Of a stretch of 47,523 bases of DNA, positions 1-8,611 are shown one piece after another. This stretch comes from Clostridium sp. UBA5530. GTDB lineage: Bacteria; Bacillota; Clostridia; Clostridiales; Clostridiaceae. The notes below the pieces were generated by a model. The model was not told the DNA's origin. It ran no database searches and saw only the letters and a list, made by a program, of their open reading frames with translations. Location: assembly GCA_002423705.1 (NCBI GenBank), contig DINW01000068.1:1-47523 (forward strand), read 5' to 3'. The position numbers and the translations under genes are program-made. How positions within the stretch are numbered: the stretch's first letter is position 1; every line of letters begins with the position of its first letter.

Positions 1-15
1 ATTTACAGAAAAAAT

Positions 16-1331
16 TTCACACTCTCAAGAAATGTATTAAAACCTTCGATTTGCTTTAACAATAAGAAAAAACTTCACACACTCCTTTTTTAGCTTGTTC
101 ATAAACAAAATACACTAGTTCTTTAGCCACTAGGCTTTTGACAGATTTTATAGTATCGCCAATGGTTTCAAAATCCTTAAAATGATACAACCTATAAATC
201 TCTAGGAAATTGATTGCTAAGAATGTAAGCAGAAAGTACCTCTCGATAGAGAGTATTCCTTGAACTTTATATTCATCAAATCCTAAGTGTGTTTTAAGAT
301 ATTTGTAGTTAGTTTCAATACTCCATCTTTTTAGATAATATTTTATTATATCTTCATTGCTAAGTTCTACGTCTGTAGACATTAGGTATACAGGGGCCTT
401 GAATTTATCTCCATCAACTTCATAGCAAATTAAGGCTGTTGCATTTTCAAACTTTGAAACCTTACCTTCGTATCTATATACTCTATACTTAGTACCTTCG
501 ACGGTAACTACATCCAAGGTAGAAGGCTCTATATATTTAGCGAATTCTTTAATTTGCACTGTGATTCCTAATGAAGAAATCTTTCTATTAGATTTTAAAG
601 CACCAATAAGGTTAAAACCTTTTAGAAGCGAGCCGCTGATTAACTTTTCGCTAGTATACCAACTGTCAATAAGACAATATATTTTGTCGCAGTTATAAGG
701 TTTTTCAAAAGAATTAATAAAATTTAAAGCTATATCTGATTTGCCCATAAAAGTTTTATTGTGTTTTTTACAGTTTTCTTCACTAAAATAAGGCTTATAG
801 TTTAAAGGGATAGACATATCCCCTGCAACAAAATTAGAAGTAACTACACAGTGAGACCAAAGAGTTTTACCTTCAGTATGGCAATGATTATAGCTTAACC
901 CTTGCATTTTCTTTGCTTGTATTTTAGGATTTACGGTATCATCTATCACTAAGAATCCTACGGATTTTGGTTTTATCAATTTATTAAAATGTAAATTTAA
1001 GTAGTTAATACGATTTCTATCAATAAGACTATCGTCCCATTTGGAGCGACTCAAAAATCTATATATAGAGCTACTACTTTTAGCTGTTAGTATATTCTCT
1101 GAAATTTTCAATAAAGATTTTGTGCCATCTAAATTTATTAATCCATTAATAATAGTGGTTATATGATGAAATTGTGGCTTATTCATTCCATAGTTTACAT
1201 CACTTAAGTAATTGTAAAGTTCATCATTAATGGATACAATATGGTTAGTAAATTTATTTGGCATACTGACGACCTCCCGTGAGATTAATTGTGTGGTAAC
1301 TCTTATATATCACGGAAACAGTCAGTGTGCC
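16..1331 (-). mobile_element. IS4/IS701-like insertion sequence, approximate limits
   Basis: The element is defined mainly by its single transposase gene. Near both edges there is a weak inverted match: TTCACACTCTC at 16-26 and, on the opposite strand, GGCACACTGAC at 1321-1331. They agree at only part of their positions, so the ends are tentative. The left end may also lie partly outside the window. No target duplication could be fixed. The element borders a probable defence operon, a usual place for insertion sequences. Confidence 0.4.
56..1264 (-). CDS. DDE transposase, IS4/IS701-like
   Basis: A full-length 402-residue transposase that would cut and join the ends of its own element. The three acidic catalytic positions can be placed by eye: the first Asp in VIDDT (near residue 108), the second in LIDSWYTS (near 200) and the Glu in RWSIETNYKYLK (near 318). 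The last lies in the YREK-like block typical of the IS4 superfamily, and the IDDT and RWSIE blocks resemble the IS701 branch. No frameshift or internal stop is seen, so the copy may still be active. The start is preceded by GGGAGGTCGTC-like purine-rich sequence on the minus strand. It points away from the defence genes. Family level is fairly sure, subfamily less so. Confidence 0.85.
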   Translation of the reverse strand: MPNKFTNHIVSINDELYNYLSDVNYGMNKPQFHHITTIINGLINLDGTKSLLKISENILTAKSSSSIYRFLSRSKWDDSLIDRNRINYLNLHFNKLIKPKSVGFLVIDDTVNPKIQAKKMQGLSYNHCHTEGKTLWSHCVVTSNFVAGDMSIPLNYKPYFSEENCKKHNKTFMGKSDIALNFINSFEKPYNCDKIYCLIDSWYTSEKLISGSLLKGFNLIGALKSNRKISSLGITVQIKEFAKYIEPSTLDVVTVEGTKYRVYRYEGKVSKFENATALICYEVDGDKFKAPVYLMSTDVELSNEDIIKYYLKRWSIETNYKYLKTHLGFDEYKVQGILSIERYFLLTFLAINFLEIYRLYHFKDFETIGDTIKSVKSLVAKELVYFVYEQAKKGVCEVFSYC

Positions 1332-1424
1332 ATATTTATTTTTTGGTAATAGTGACAATTTAACTTTATATTTTGCAGAAATAAAGTAAATAAATTATAA
1401 ATTTATACTTTTTCTGTTGTTATT

Positions 1425-1454
1425 AAAACTAGCTGAATATTTCAGCTAGTTTTT
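1425..1454. terminator. Bidirectional hairpin terminator
   Basis: AAAACTAGCTGAA (1425-1437), a 3-nt loop, then TTCAGCTAGTTTTT (1441-1454) form a 13-bp perfect stem with A and T runs on its flanks. It can stop transcription from either side and insulates the insertion sequence from the defence operon. Confidence 0.8.
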
Positions 1455-1533
1455 GGGTTTAAGAGGAAATAAATAAGATTATAAATAATAGCAAAGAAAT
1501 TAAATCAACATTACTAAAATTACAATAAAATAT

Positions 1534-1563
1534 AATTTATTATATAAAATTATATAATAAATT
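1534..1563. repeat. 14-bp perfect palindrome upstream of the XRE promoter
   Basis: AATTTATTATATAA (1534-1547) and TTATATAATAAATT (1550-1563) are exact reverse complements separated by AA. The palindrome ends ten bases before the -35 box of the promoter for the XRE gene, so it is a possible upstream operator. The stretch is almost pure A/T, which raises the chance of a random palindrome. The gene-free stretch 1265-1643 otherwise holds only the terminator at 1425 and the promoter at 1574. Confidence 0.5.
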
Positions 1564-1573
1564 ATTAATTTTA

Positions 1574-1606
1574 TTGAAAAAAATAATAATTAATATTATA
1601 ATTATT
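1574..1606 (+). promoter_or_regulatory. Promoter and operator-like repeat before the XRE regulator
   Basis: TTGAAA (1574-1579), a 17-bp spacer and TATAAT (1597-1602) make a near-consensus sigma-A promoter 42 bp before the XRE start codon. An inverted repeat, AATAATTA (1585-1592) and TAATTATT (1599-1606) with 6 bp between, overlaps the -10 box. A dimeric XRE protein bound there would block the promoter, so autorepression is plausible. Operator binding is inferred. Confidence 0.65.
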
Positions 1607-1643
1607 AATTGATACGAACAATATTTTACTAAAGGTGGTAAAT

Positions 1644-1838
1644 ATGGTATATAACAATATAAAAAAAATATTAGATAATCAAGGACGCAAATCAAAGTAT
1701 TTAGCAAAAAAAATTGGAATATCTGAAAGTCATTTATCTAATATAATTCGAGGGAAAATTACACCTAATATAGAACTAGTGTTGAAGATATCTAAAGTTT
1801 TAGAGGTAAATATAGAAGAATTATTTTACATAGAGTAA
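1644..1838 (+). CDS. XRE-family helix-turn-helix regulator, controller-protein size
   Basis: A 64-residue single-domain Cro/C1-type DNA-binding protein. The helix-turn-helix is visible as SKYLAKKIGISESHLSNIIRG (about residues 16-36), followed by the usual fourth and fifth helices (PNIELVLKISKVLEVNIEELF). The ATG at 1644 is chosen because AAAGGTGGT sits about six bases ahead; the upstream in-frame GTG at 1635 lies inside that site. The length and its position directly ahead of a DNA methyltransferase match the C (controller) proteins of restriction-modification systems, which delay nuclease expression until DNA is methylated. Palindromes lie both before this gene and before the methyltransferase. 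That it controls the downstream operon is inferred. Confidence 0.8.
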   Translation: MVYNNIKKILDNQGRKSKYLAKKIGISESHLSNIIRGKITPNIELVLKISKVLEVNIEELFYIE

Positions 1839-1906
1839 TAGTTAATAAATATATGGTAAAATGATAAGAAAATTAGTTTTTTATTATTTTATATAAATAC
1901 CTTTTA

Positions 1907-1918
1907 ACTATATATAGT
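1907..1918. promoter_or_regulatory. C-box-like palindrome before the methyltransferase
   Basis: ACTATATATAGT is a perfect 12-bp palindrome ending just before the methyltransferase ribosome site (AAGGAG, 1925-1930). C-protein operators often carry ACT and AGT half-sites around an AT-rich centre, which this site does. It is a candidate binding site for the XRE protein encoded at 1644. Short AT palindromes do occur by chance here. Confidence 0.4.
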
Positions 1919-1937
1919 ATTGTTAAGGAGAAGACTA

Positions 1938-3347
1938 ATGAATAAAAAATGTCAGGTATTTACGCCTTATGAAAGAGTAATAGAATTATTAGACAAAGTG
2001 GGATATAGAGAAAATTTATTCGGAAAAAAGGTAATAGAAAATGCATGTGGGGATGGAAATATTCTAAAGGTTATTGTTGAAAGATATATTATAGATTGTC
2101 TAAATAAAAAAATTGATCTTAATACTATAAAAATGGGGTTGGAAAACGATATATATGGAGCGGAGATAGATAAGGAACATTATGAAAATTGTATAGTAAC
2201 TTTATCAAATATTGCTGAGAAATATAATATATTTAATGTATGTTGGAAAATTTTAAATATGGACGTTTTGAAAGAAAATTTTAGTATAAAATTTGATTAT
2301 GTTATAGGAAATCCCCCATATATAACTTATAGAGATTTGGATATAGAGACAAGAATATTTGTAAGAGAAAATTATTATGTATGTAAAAATGGTAAATTTG
2401 ATTATTGCTACGCTTTTATTGAAGCAAGTATAAATTGTCTTAATGATACTGGGAAATTAGCATATCTTATACCAAATAGTATTTTTAAAAATGTTTTTGG
2501 AGAAAATTTAAGAGCGTTTATGCTCAATGATTTAGTTGCAATATATGACTTTACTACAGAGAAAATCTTTTCGGTTCTAACATCTTCAGCTATTATTATT
2601 TTAGACAAGGGGTATAAAAAAAATTATATTGAATATTATGATGTAGCAAATAATATTCAATATAATATTGAAAAATCAAAATTAGAGTGTAAATGGAATT
2701 TTTCTAGGTATTTAGATAATAACGAAAATAAAATAAAATTTGGTGATTTTTTTACAGCATCTATAACAATTGCGACTCTACTTAATAAAGCATTTGTATT
2801 GAAAGATTTTGGAGAAAATGATAGTTTTATAACAGTTAATGAGTTTAAAATTGAAAAAGAGGTAATTAGAAAAGCTACAAGTCCACGGGGGATTGCTTAT
2901 GGTAAAGATGAGAGAATAATATTTCCATATAAATATGTAGATGGGAAGTTAATTAGGTATCAAGAATTAGAATTTTATCAAAATTATCCCGAAACTGTAA
3001 AATATTTAAATCGATTCTCTAATGAATTAGAAAAACGAAAATCTGATACAAATAGTGCTTGGTATGAATATGGAAGAAGCCAGGCATTAGCACATTTGAA
3101 TCAAAATAAATTGTTATTGTCAACTGTAATAACAAAAGAAGTGAAAATATATGAATTGGACAAGGAGACAATTCCATATGCGGGAATATACATTGTTGCC
3201 AAAAAAAATTTGCCATTAAAGATGGCTAAAAGTATTTTGGAATCTGAAGATTTTTATAATTATGTAAAAGGGATAGGAATTAATGCTAGCGGTGTTTCTT
3301 TAAGAATAACACCATCAGATATAAATAACTATGAGTTTTCTTTATAG
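1938..3347 (+). CDS. N6-adenine DNA methyltransferase, Eco57I/type IIG-like
   Basis: A 469-residue class I SAM-dependent methyltransferase expected to methylate adenine in DNA. It opens with a QVFTP block typical of Eco57I-like enzymes. The SAM-binding motif I is ENACGDGN (about residues 34-41), and the catalytic motif IV is NPPYITY (about 125-131). The C-terminal ~200 residues are divergent and would hold target recognition. The ATG at 1938 follows AAGGAG by seven bases; an in-frame start 18 bases earlier lacks a ribosome site. No nuclease domain is fused, unlike type IIG enzymes. It leads a tightly packed five-gene set (12 bp to the next gene), so self-marking for the downstream nucleases is the likely role. 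Confidence 0.85.
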   Translation: MNKKCQVFTPYERVIELLDKVGYRENLFGKKVIENACGDGNILKVIVERYIIDCLNKKIDLNTIKMGLENDIYGAEIDKEHYENCIVTLSNIAEKYNIFNVCWKILNMDVLKENFSIKFDYVIGNPPYITYRDLDIETRIFVRENYYVCKNGKFDYCYAFIEASINCLNDTGKLAYLIPNSIFKNVFGENLRAFMLNDLVAIYDFTTEKIFSVLTSSAIIILDKGYKKNYIEYYDVANNIQYNIEKSKLECKWNFSRYLDNNENKIKFGDFFTASITIATLLNKAFVLKDFGENDSFITVNEFKIEKEVIRKATSPRGIAYGKDERIIFPYKYVDGKLIRYQELEFYQNYPETVKYLNRFSNELEKRKSDTNSAWYEYGRSQALAHLNQNKLLLSTVITKEVKIYELDKETIPYAGIYIVAKKNLPLKMAKSILESEDFYNYVKGIGINASGVSLRITPSDINNYEFSL

Positions 3348-3359
3348 GGAGATGAATTT

Positions 3360-5654
3360 ATGGGTAAAATGAAATACAAAATTTCATCAAGAGCTACAAT
3401 TCTATTAGGAAGAGAAAGTGTATCCAAAGTAGATGGGGCAATTATAGAATTAGTAAAAAATACTTATGATGCTGATGCAACGCTATGTTTTATTTGCTTC
3501 AATATAAAAAATGATGAAATATATATTTTAGATAATGGTACAGGAATGACAAAGGAAATAATAGAAGATTGTTGGATGACTATTGGTACAGATAATAAAA
3601 AACAAAAATATCAATCAGAAAAAAGACGTATAAGATCAGGTGAAAAAGGTATAGGCAGATTTTCTCTTGATCGTTTAGGAAATAAGTGTGAGATGTACAC
3701 TAAAAGTAAATCTAATCAAAAAATGATTTTATGGGTTAATGATTGGAAAGATTTTGAACAAGAAGGTAAGCTATTAGATGAGATAGAAGCTGAATTTGAT
3801 TATATTGATACAGATTTTGTGAATGTAATTCCATTGGAAATTGTAAATAGTATAAAAAAAATAAATGAAACACGAGATGAGAAAAATAAAATTAAACTTG
3901 AAAATGGGACATTACTGAAGATAAGTGGACTTAGGGATCTATGGGACGAACAAGAAATTATTAAAATTGTTAATTCTATGGGTTTTCTATTACCGCCAAT
4001 AGAACAAAAAGATTATACATTGTGTATACAAAAATCTCTAACGGATGAATGTATGATTATAGAAAATGAAATTACTCAAGAGTATGATTATAAATTAATA
4101 GCAAATTTTGACGGAGAGAATTTTCATATTACATTAAATAGAAATGAATTTGATTTAAATAAGTTTCCTAAAAAAATTTTTGAAATGGATGGATTTAAGA
4201 AGTATCCATATACAATTGAAGATTTTAAAAAGGGCGTTTTCGAATACGATTATACAATATCAGAATTAATGTCTACCAAAGAAAAAAATGTAATTGAATC
4301 TATAAAAAAGATAGGTAAGTTTGAATTTAATTATATTTTTATGAAGTTAACCATTAAAGACGACTCTAATGAAACTTTTCTTTATAAAGAAATAAGTAGA
4401 AATAGGAGGACTTGGCTTGAAAATCATGGAGGGATAAAAATTTATAGAGATAATTTTTTGGTTAGACCTTATGGAGATCCAGAAGCAGATGCGTTTGATT
4501 GGCTAGGAATAGATGCTAGAAGAGCTAAAAATCCAGCAGCCTTGTCACATCCAGGAGGGAAATGGCAGGTAAGGAATAAACAGAGTCAAGGAACTTTATT
4601 AATTTCTAGATTAGATAATGAATGTATATTGGATAAGTCTAGTAGAGAGGGAATTATAGAAAATGAGTATTTTAAATTATTAAAAAAAGTTATATTGAAT
4701 ATTATTTCAGTCTTTGAAAAAGATAGAGCTCATATAGGATTAAATATGAAGTTATATTCTGAAATAGTTAATGAGAAGCAAAAAACAAAAGAAACAGGGA
4801 AAAGTATTGCTCAACAAATTTTAAATGAAAATGAAAAAAAAGAAAATATTATACAAAATAAAAAGGAGCAATTGGAATCATCAGCAGAAGTTAAAATATT
4901 AGCCCAGACAGTACAATATTTTGAAGAAGAACGTGAAGAATTAATTACTGAAATAAAACTATTAAGATCTTTATCTACAAATGGATTAATAACAACATCT
5001 ATTGTGCATGATTTAAAAGGAATAAATGCTGTTTTAGTGAATAGAGTTGAAGCTATAGATATGGCAATAAATATGAGAAATAAAATGCTTATTTCAAGAA
5101 ACCTAGAGGATTTAAAAAAGAATGATATATTTTTGAAATCATGGATAACAGTTATAACTAATCAAATTAAGAGGGATAAGAGAAGAAGAATAAAAAAAGA
5201 TTTCTATGAAACTATTAAGGAAATATTGGAGGTATTAGAACCAATACTATATCAAAAAAAAATAAAAGTTAATTTGATATTAGATAATAGTGAAGTATTT
5301 AAGAAAATATTTATTTCTGATTTTGAAAGTATTTTATATAATTTAATAATAAATTCAATAGAATCACTTGAAAAAACGAAAGTCAAAGAAAGAATTATAG
5401 AAATAAGTATAAAAACTAATAAAGAAATAATTTTGAACTATAAGGATAATGGCAAAGGATTAGAGGATATTTTTAAAGATCCATATGATATTTTTAAGTA
5501 TGGAACAACAAGCAAATATGATAATAATGGTGAGCCTATAGGAACTGGTTTGGGTATGTATATTGTTGCATCTACAACTAGAGAGTATAATGCAAAATAT
5601 AAAATAACAGAATATAAAAATGGATTTGGAATGGAATTTAAGTTTCCACTTTGA
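3360..5654 (+). CDS. Double-GHKL ATPase: Hsp90/MutL-like module fused to a histidine-kinase-like module
   Basis: A 764-residue soluble protein. Residues ~25-105 form a complete GHKL ATP site: ELVKN (30-34) with DAD (37-39), DNGTGM (58-63) and GEKGIGRF (94-101), as in Hsp90, MutL and MORC. A transducer-like region with YRDN, RPYGDPE and SSREG blocks follows (~360-440). A charged coiled coil runs about 465-545. The C-terminus looks like a sensor kinase: a possible phospho-acceptor His550 in SIVHDLKG, an N-box NLIINSIESLEK (~661), DNGKGL (696-701) and GTGLGMYI (728-735). No membrane segment is seen, so any signal sensed is cytoplasmic. The next gene, 8 bp on, encodes a receiver domain, which suggests phosphotransfer. 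MutL-like ATPases in restriction-modification operons have been described; a double-GHKL protein is unfamiliar to me. Confidence 0.8.
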   Translation: MGKMKYKISSRATILLGRESVSKVDGAIIELVKNTYDADATLCFICFNIKNDEIYILDNGTGMTKEIIEDCWMTIGTDNKKQKYQSEKRRIRSGEKGIGRFSLDRLGNKCEMYTKSKSNQKMILWVNDWKDFEQEGKLLDEIEAEFDYIDTDFVNVIPLEIVNSIKKINETRDEKNKIKLENGTLLKISGLRDLWDEQEIIKIVNSMGFLLPPIEQKDYTLCIQKSLTDECMIIENEITQEYDYKLIANFDGENFHITLNRNEFDLNKFPKKIFEMDGFKKYPYTIEDFKKGVFEYDYTISELMSTKEKNVIESIKKIGKFEFNYIFMKLTIKDDSNETFLYKEISRNRRTWLENHGGIKIYRDNFLVRPYGDPEADAFDWLGIDARRAKNPAALSHPGGKWQVRNKQSQGTLLISRLDNECILDKSSREGIIENEYFKLLKKVILNIISVFEKDRAHIGLNMKLYSEIVNEKQKTKETGKSIAQQILNENEKKENIIQNKKEQLESSAEVKILAQTVQYFEEEREELITEIKLLRSLSTNGLITTSIVHDLKGINAVLVNRVEAIDMAINMRNKMLISRNLEDLKKNDIFLKSWITVITNQIKRDKRRRIKKDFYETIKEILEVLEPILYQKKIKVNLILDNSEVFKKIFISDFESILYNLIINSIESLEKTKVKERIIEISIKTNKEIILNYKDNGKGLEDIFKDPYDIFKYGTTSKYDNNGEPIGTGLGMYIVASTTREYNAKYKITEYKNGFGMEFKFPL

Positions 5655-5662
5655 GGTGAAGT

Positions 5663-6331
5663 ATGAAAGAAAAATTAAGAATTGGTATAATAGATGATGA
5701 TAGAAGTAAAATAACTCAAATCATTACAAGGTTAATGGAGGGAATTAGAAACTCATCTCCAGAAAAATTAGATAAATACTCTAAATTTGAATTTGTTCCT
5801 ATTGAAATTGAGATAAAAGAAGATATTAATGAAATGCTAAAGGATGTACTAGAATATGATTTAGATTGTATTATATTAGATTACAAGTTATCTTCTTATG
5901 CATTGGCAAGTTATACTGGTATTGAATTTGCTCAAAATCTTGAAGAAATGATATATGATTTCCCTATATTTATATTAACTTCATATGAAGATGATTTATT
6001 TTCAAATGAAATATATAATGCATATCAAGTATTTGATTTTGATAGATATTTAAATGAAGCATGTGAGAGAACCGAATTACATTTTAAGATAATTGAGCAA
6101 ATACTCAAATTTAAAAAACAAAGAGAAAATTGGAAAATAGAATTGAAATCATTATTACCTTTAGCTGGAACTTCAGAAGAAATTGATTCAAGATTACTAG
6201 AATTAGATTCAAAACTAGAAAAATCAATAAACGGAACATATGCTCTTTCAAATAAATTGAAAAAAGATTTAGACTCTAATAAATTAATGGAATTACTAGA
6301 TAAAATTGATTTAATTTTAGAAAGGGATTAG
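5663..6331 (+). CDS. Receiver-domain protein, partner of the GHKL kinase
   Basis: A 222-residue protein with an N-terminal receiver fold. Acidic residues Asp11-13 sit in IGIIDDD, the predicted phospho-acceptor is Asp73 in CIILDYKL, and the switch Thr/Ser is at 106-107 in FILTSYED. The lysine usual near the end of the fold is not obvious: the expected place reads VFDFDRYLNE. Residues ~140-222 are helical and charged, and resemble no DNA-binding output domain I know. Output is therefore probably protein contact, perhaps with the nucleases encoded just downstream. The ribosome site overlaps the end of the kinase gene, so the two are likely translationally coupled. Confidence 0.75.
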   Translation: MKEKLRIGIIDDDRSKITQIITRLMEGIRNSSPEKLDKYSKFEFVPIEIEIKEDINEMLKDVLEYDLDCIILDYKLSSYALASYTGIEFAQNLEEMIYDFPIFILTSYEDDLFSNEIYNAYQVFDFDRYLNEACERTELHFKIIEQILKFKKQRENWKIELKSLLPLAGTSEEIDSRLLELDSKLEKSINGTYALSNKLKKDLDSNKLMELLDKIDLILERD

Positions 6332-6335
6332 GATA

Positions 6336-6962
6336 GTGGGTAAAATTAAAGATAAAAAACCTGTAAGATCATACACAGGAGAAAAGTGGATAACAAATAA
6401 TTCAAATAAAAAAAGATTAGTTATAGATTTTGAACATAAATGCGCATACTGTGATGATTATGATATATATAGTGGAGGATATAATTCATATCATGTAGAA
6501 CATTTTGCTCCAAAAGAAAAATTTAATAAATTACAATATACATATGATAATTTATTGTATAGTTGTCCATATTGTAATATATCAAAATCTAATAAGTGGG
6601 TTGGAAAAACAGCTGATGAAAATATTGTGGGGGATAGAGGCTTTATAGACCCATGTACTGACGAATATTACATTCATCTACAAAGAGATGAACGAGGCAA
6701 CATAATATACAGGACAAAAATTGGAGAATTCATGTATAATGAATTAAGCTTATATTTGAAAAGACATAAAATTATACATAATTTAGAAAAGATTAGAAAT
6801 AGAAAAAAATTATTGAAAGAAAAAATTAATAGCAAAAAAAAGAAAAATGAAAATGTTGAAACTTTAGAGGAGTTATATAAGACTTTATGTGTAATATTCT
6901 GTGAATATTATGACTTGTTTTTTGAAGATGAAGATAATGAGAATTTAAAAATACATATATAA
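6336..6962 (+). CDS. HNH endonuclease, PtuB/retron-associated type
   Basis: A 208-residue predicted nuclease starting at GTG, four bases after the receiver gene. The zinc-bound beta-beta-alpha-metal fold is shown by CAYC (Cys36, Cys39), the HVEHF block (His53, Glu55, His56), YDNLLYSC (Asn72, Cys77) and CNISK (Cys80, Asn81). That arrangement matches HNH nucleases of Septu (PtuB) and some retrons, where it degrades nucleic acid once an ATPase partner is triggered. Residues 120-208 are charged and helical. Here the partner ATPase would be the GHKL protein rather than an ABC-type PtuA. Nuclease identity is fairly sure; the target is unknown. Confidence 0.82.
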   Translation: MGKIKDKKPVRSYTGEKWITNNSNKKRLVIDFEHKCAYCDDYDIYSGGYNSYHVEHFAPKEKFNKLQYTYDNLLYSCPYCNISKSNKWVGKTADENIVGDRGFIDPCTDEYYIHLQRDERGNIIYRTKIGEFMYNELSLYLKRHKIIHNLEKIRNRKKLLKEKINSKKKKNENVETLEELYKTLCVIFCEYYDLFFEDEDNENLKIHI

Positions 6963-6982
6963 ATTTTATGGAGAGAAATATA

Positions 6983-8380
6983 ATGTATAAATATATTTTA
7001 GAAGATCAATTAAAATCTTTTAAACTAAAAATATTAAGAAGCGATGGACAAGCTTTTGAGGATTTATTTTGCAACATAATGTTAGAATTTAACAAGGATT
7101 TTAAAAAAGTAAAGAGCTTTGGTATGCATGGAGATGGTAAAAATGATGGATTTATTCCTTCAGAAGGAAGATATTATCAGTGTTATGGACCAGAAGATAT
7201 AAGTAAAAGATCAACCCAAAATTATGCTGTTAATAAATTAATAAAAGATTTTGATGGGTTATTTAAACAGTGGAATTCTATTTGTAAGATAAGTGATTTT
7301 TACTATGTGATAAATGATAAATATAAAGGAATACCAATCACAATATTTAAAGAATTGAAGTTATTAAAAGATGAATTTAGTAAAATTGAATTTAAAACTT
7401 TAGATTCAGAAGGATTGGAAAATATTTTTATTGATTCACTAACCAGCGATCAAAGGCGAAAGATAGTGGGAATAACTACAGTGGAATTAGTAATTCAGAC
7501 TAAAAATAATATTAATGAGATTAAATCTGACATAACACCAAAACATAAGGTATGGTTTGAAATTATTAACAAAATGATATATGAAATAATAAAAAAACTG
7601 GAGAAATTAAGGCTTAAAAATTGGTATTACAATGAAGAAGGCTATATTTTAAAAGTTTCATTAATAAAAGATTTAGAAAATGTATTGAAAAAATATGAAG
7701 GAAAAGAGAAAGATTTTTTAAAGTTTCTTGAAGAAGGAGACAAAGCAATATACCATTTATGGAATGACTTTCTAGAGAGTGAAAAAGATATTATAAATGG
7801 GCTAACTTATAATATTATGTATTCAAATGACATTGATATATTTGAAAATACTGGATTTGATTATCAATCATATATAGATAATTGTATAAGTAATATAATA
7901 GATATGTTTAACGAAGTAGTAAGAATTAATATTGAAAGATTTGATTTAGAAGGAATGAAAACTATTGAAGAAAGATATGGTAAAATAAATAAAGTAATAA
8001 ATTATGATTTTGATAAAAAAAATAAAAAATTAAATAATCTATTAAAAAATATTATAGAGCTTAAAGATATTGGAAGAGTACTGATATTCACTAAGCATGG
8101 TGAGAAATTAAAATTAGACAAGGAAATAGAAGAATATTTTGAAAATAATATATTAGAGATATATAATGGAGATAAGATAAAAAAAGAAAAGTTAGTTAGT
8201 TTTTTGACTTTCATGTTTGAATCCATAACAGTAGACACATCAGAACGATTTAGTCCACATTTTCAAACTAATCATATAATCTTTCTTTATAAATTTTTAG
8301 ATAATAACAAAAAAATAGAAATGGAAAATTTGCAAAAAAGAAGTAATATAGCTATCTATTATTTTGAAGAAAATATTTGA
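6983..8380 (+). CDS. Putative effector with N-terminal nuclease-fold module, ABC-3C effector-like
   Basis: A 465-residue protein, last gene of the operon. Near the N-terminus are FEDLF (Glu26), GDGKNDGF (Asp51, Asp55) and YYQCYGPE (Gln66, Tyr68). From memory this pattern (fE-lf, GDgKNDG, yyQ-YaPe) belongs to the restriction-endonuclease-like module of effector subunits in ABC-three-component (ABC-3C) conflict systems. The usual catalytic Lys is not evident, so activity is uncertain. The rest is a long charged alpha-helical region with no motif I recognise. ATG 6983 is chosen because GGAGAG lies eight bases upstream; ATG 6968 overlaps that site. No ABC ATPase is present, so the GHKL protein may replace it. 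Confidence 0.6.
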   Translation: MYKYILEDQLKSFKLKILRSDGQAFEDLFCNIMLEFNKDFKKVKSFGMHGDGKNDGFIPSEGRYYQCYGPEDISKRSTQNYAVNKLIKDFDGLFKQWNSICKISDFYYVINDKYKGIPITIFKELKLLKDEFSKIEFKTLDSEGLENIFIDSLTSDQRRKIVGITTVELVIQTKNNINEIKSDITPKHKVWFEIINKMIYEIIKKLEKLRLKNWYYNEEGYILKVSLIKDLENVLKKYEGKEKDFLKFLEEGDKAIYHLWNDFLESEKDIINGLTYNIMYSNDIDIFENTGFDYQSYIDNCISNIIDMFNEVVRINIERFDLEGMKTIEERYGKINKVINYDFDKKNKKLNNLLKNIIELKDIGRVLIFTKHGEKLKLDKEIEEYFENNILEIYNGDKIKKEKLVSFLTFMFESITVDTSERFSPHFQTNHIIFLYKFLDNNKKIEMENLQKRSNIAIYYFEENI

Positions 8381-8611
8381 TCAAACTTTTTTACAAAAAT
8401 AAATAGCGTAGAAATTAAAAAAAATTAATTTTGATCAATCTTTGTTTTAAAACATACATTTCTATTTTACCTAATAATCAGTGTTAATGAGCTTATTTTA
8501 ATCCAATTTTGTTTCAAACCCACATTATTTTGTGGATTTTGAAAAAAGTTTAAACCCTTATTTTGTAATGAGTAAATGGTTAAATCTTTAAAGGTAAAGA
8601 AGGTAGATATT

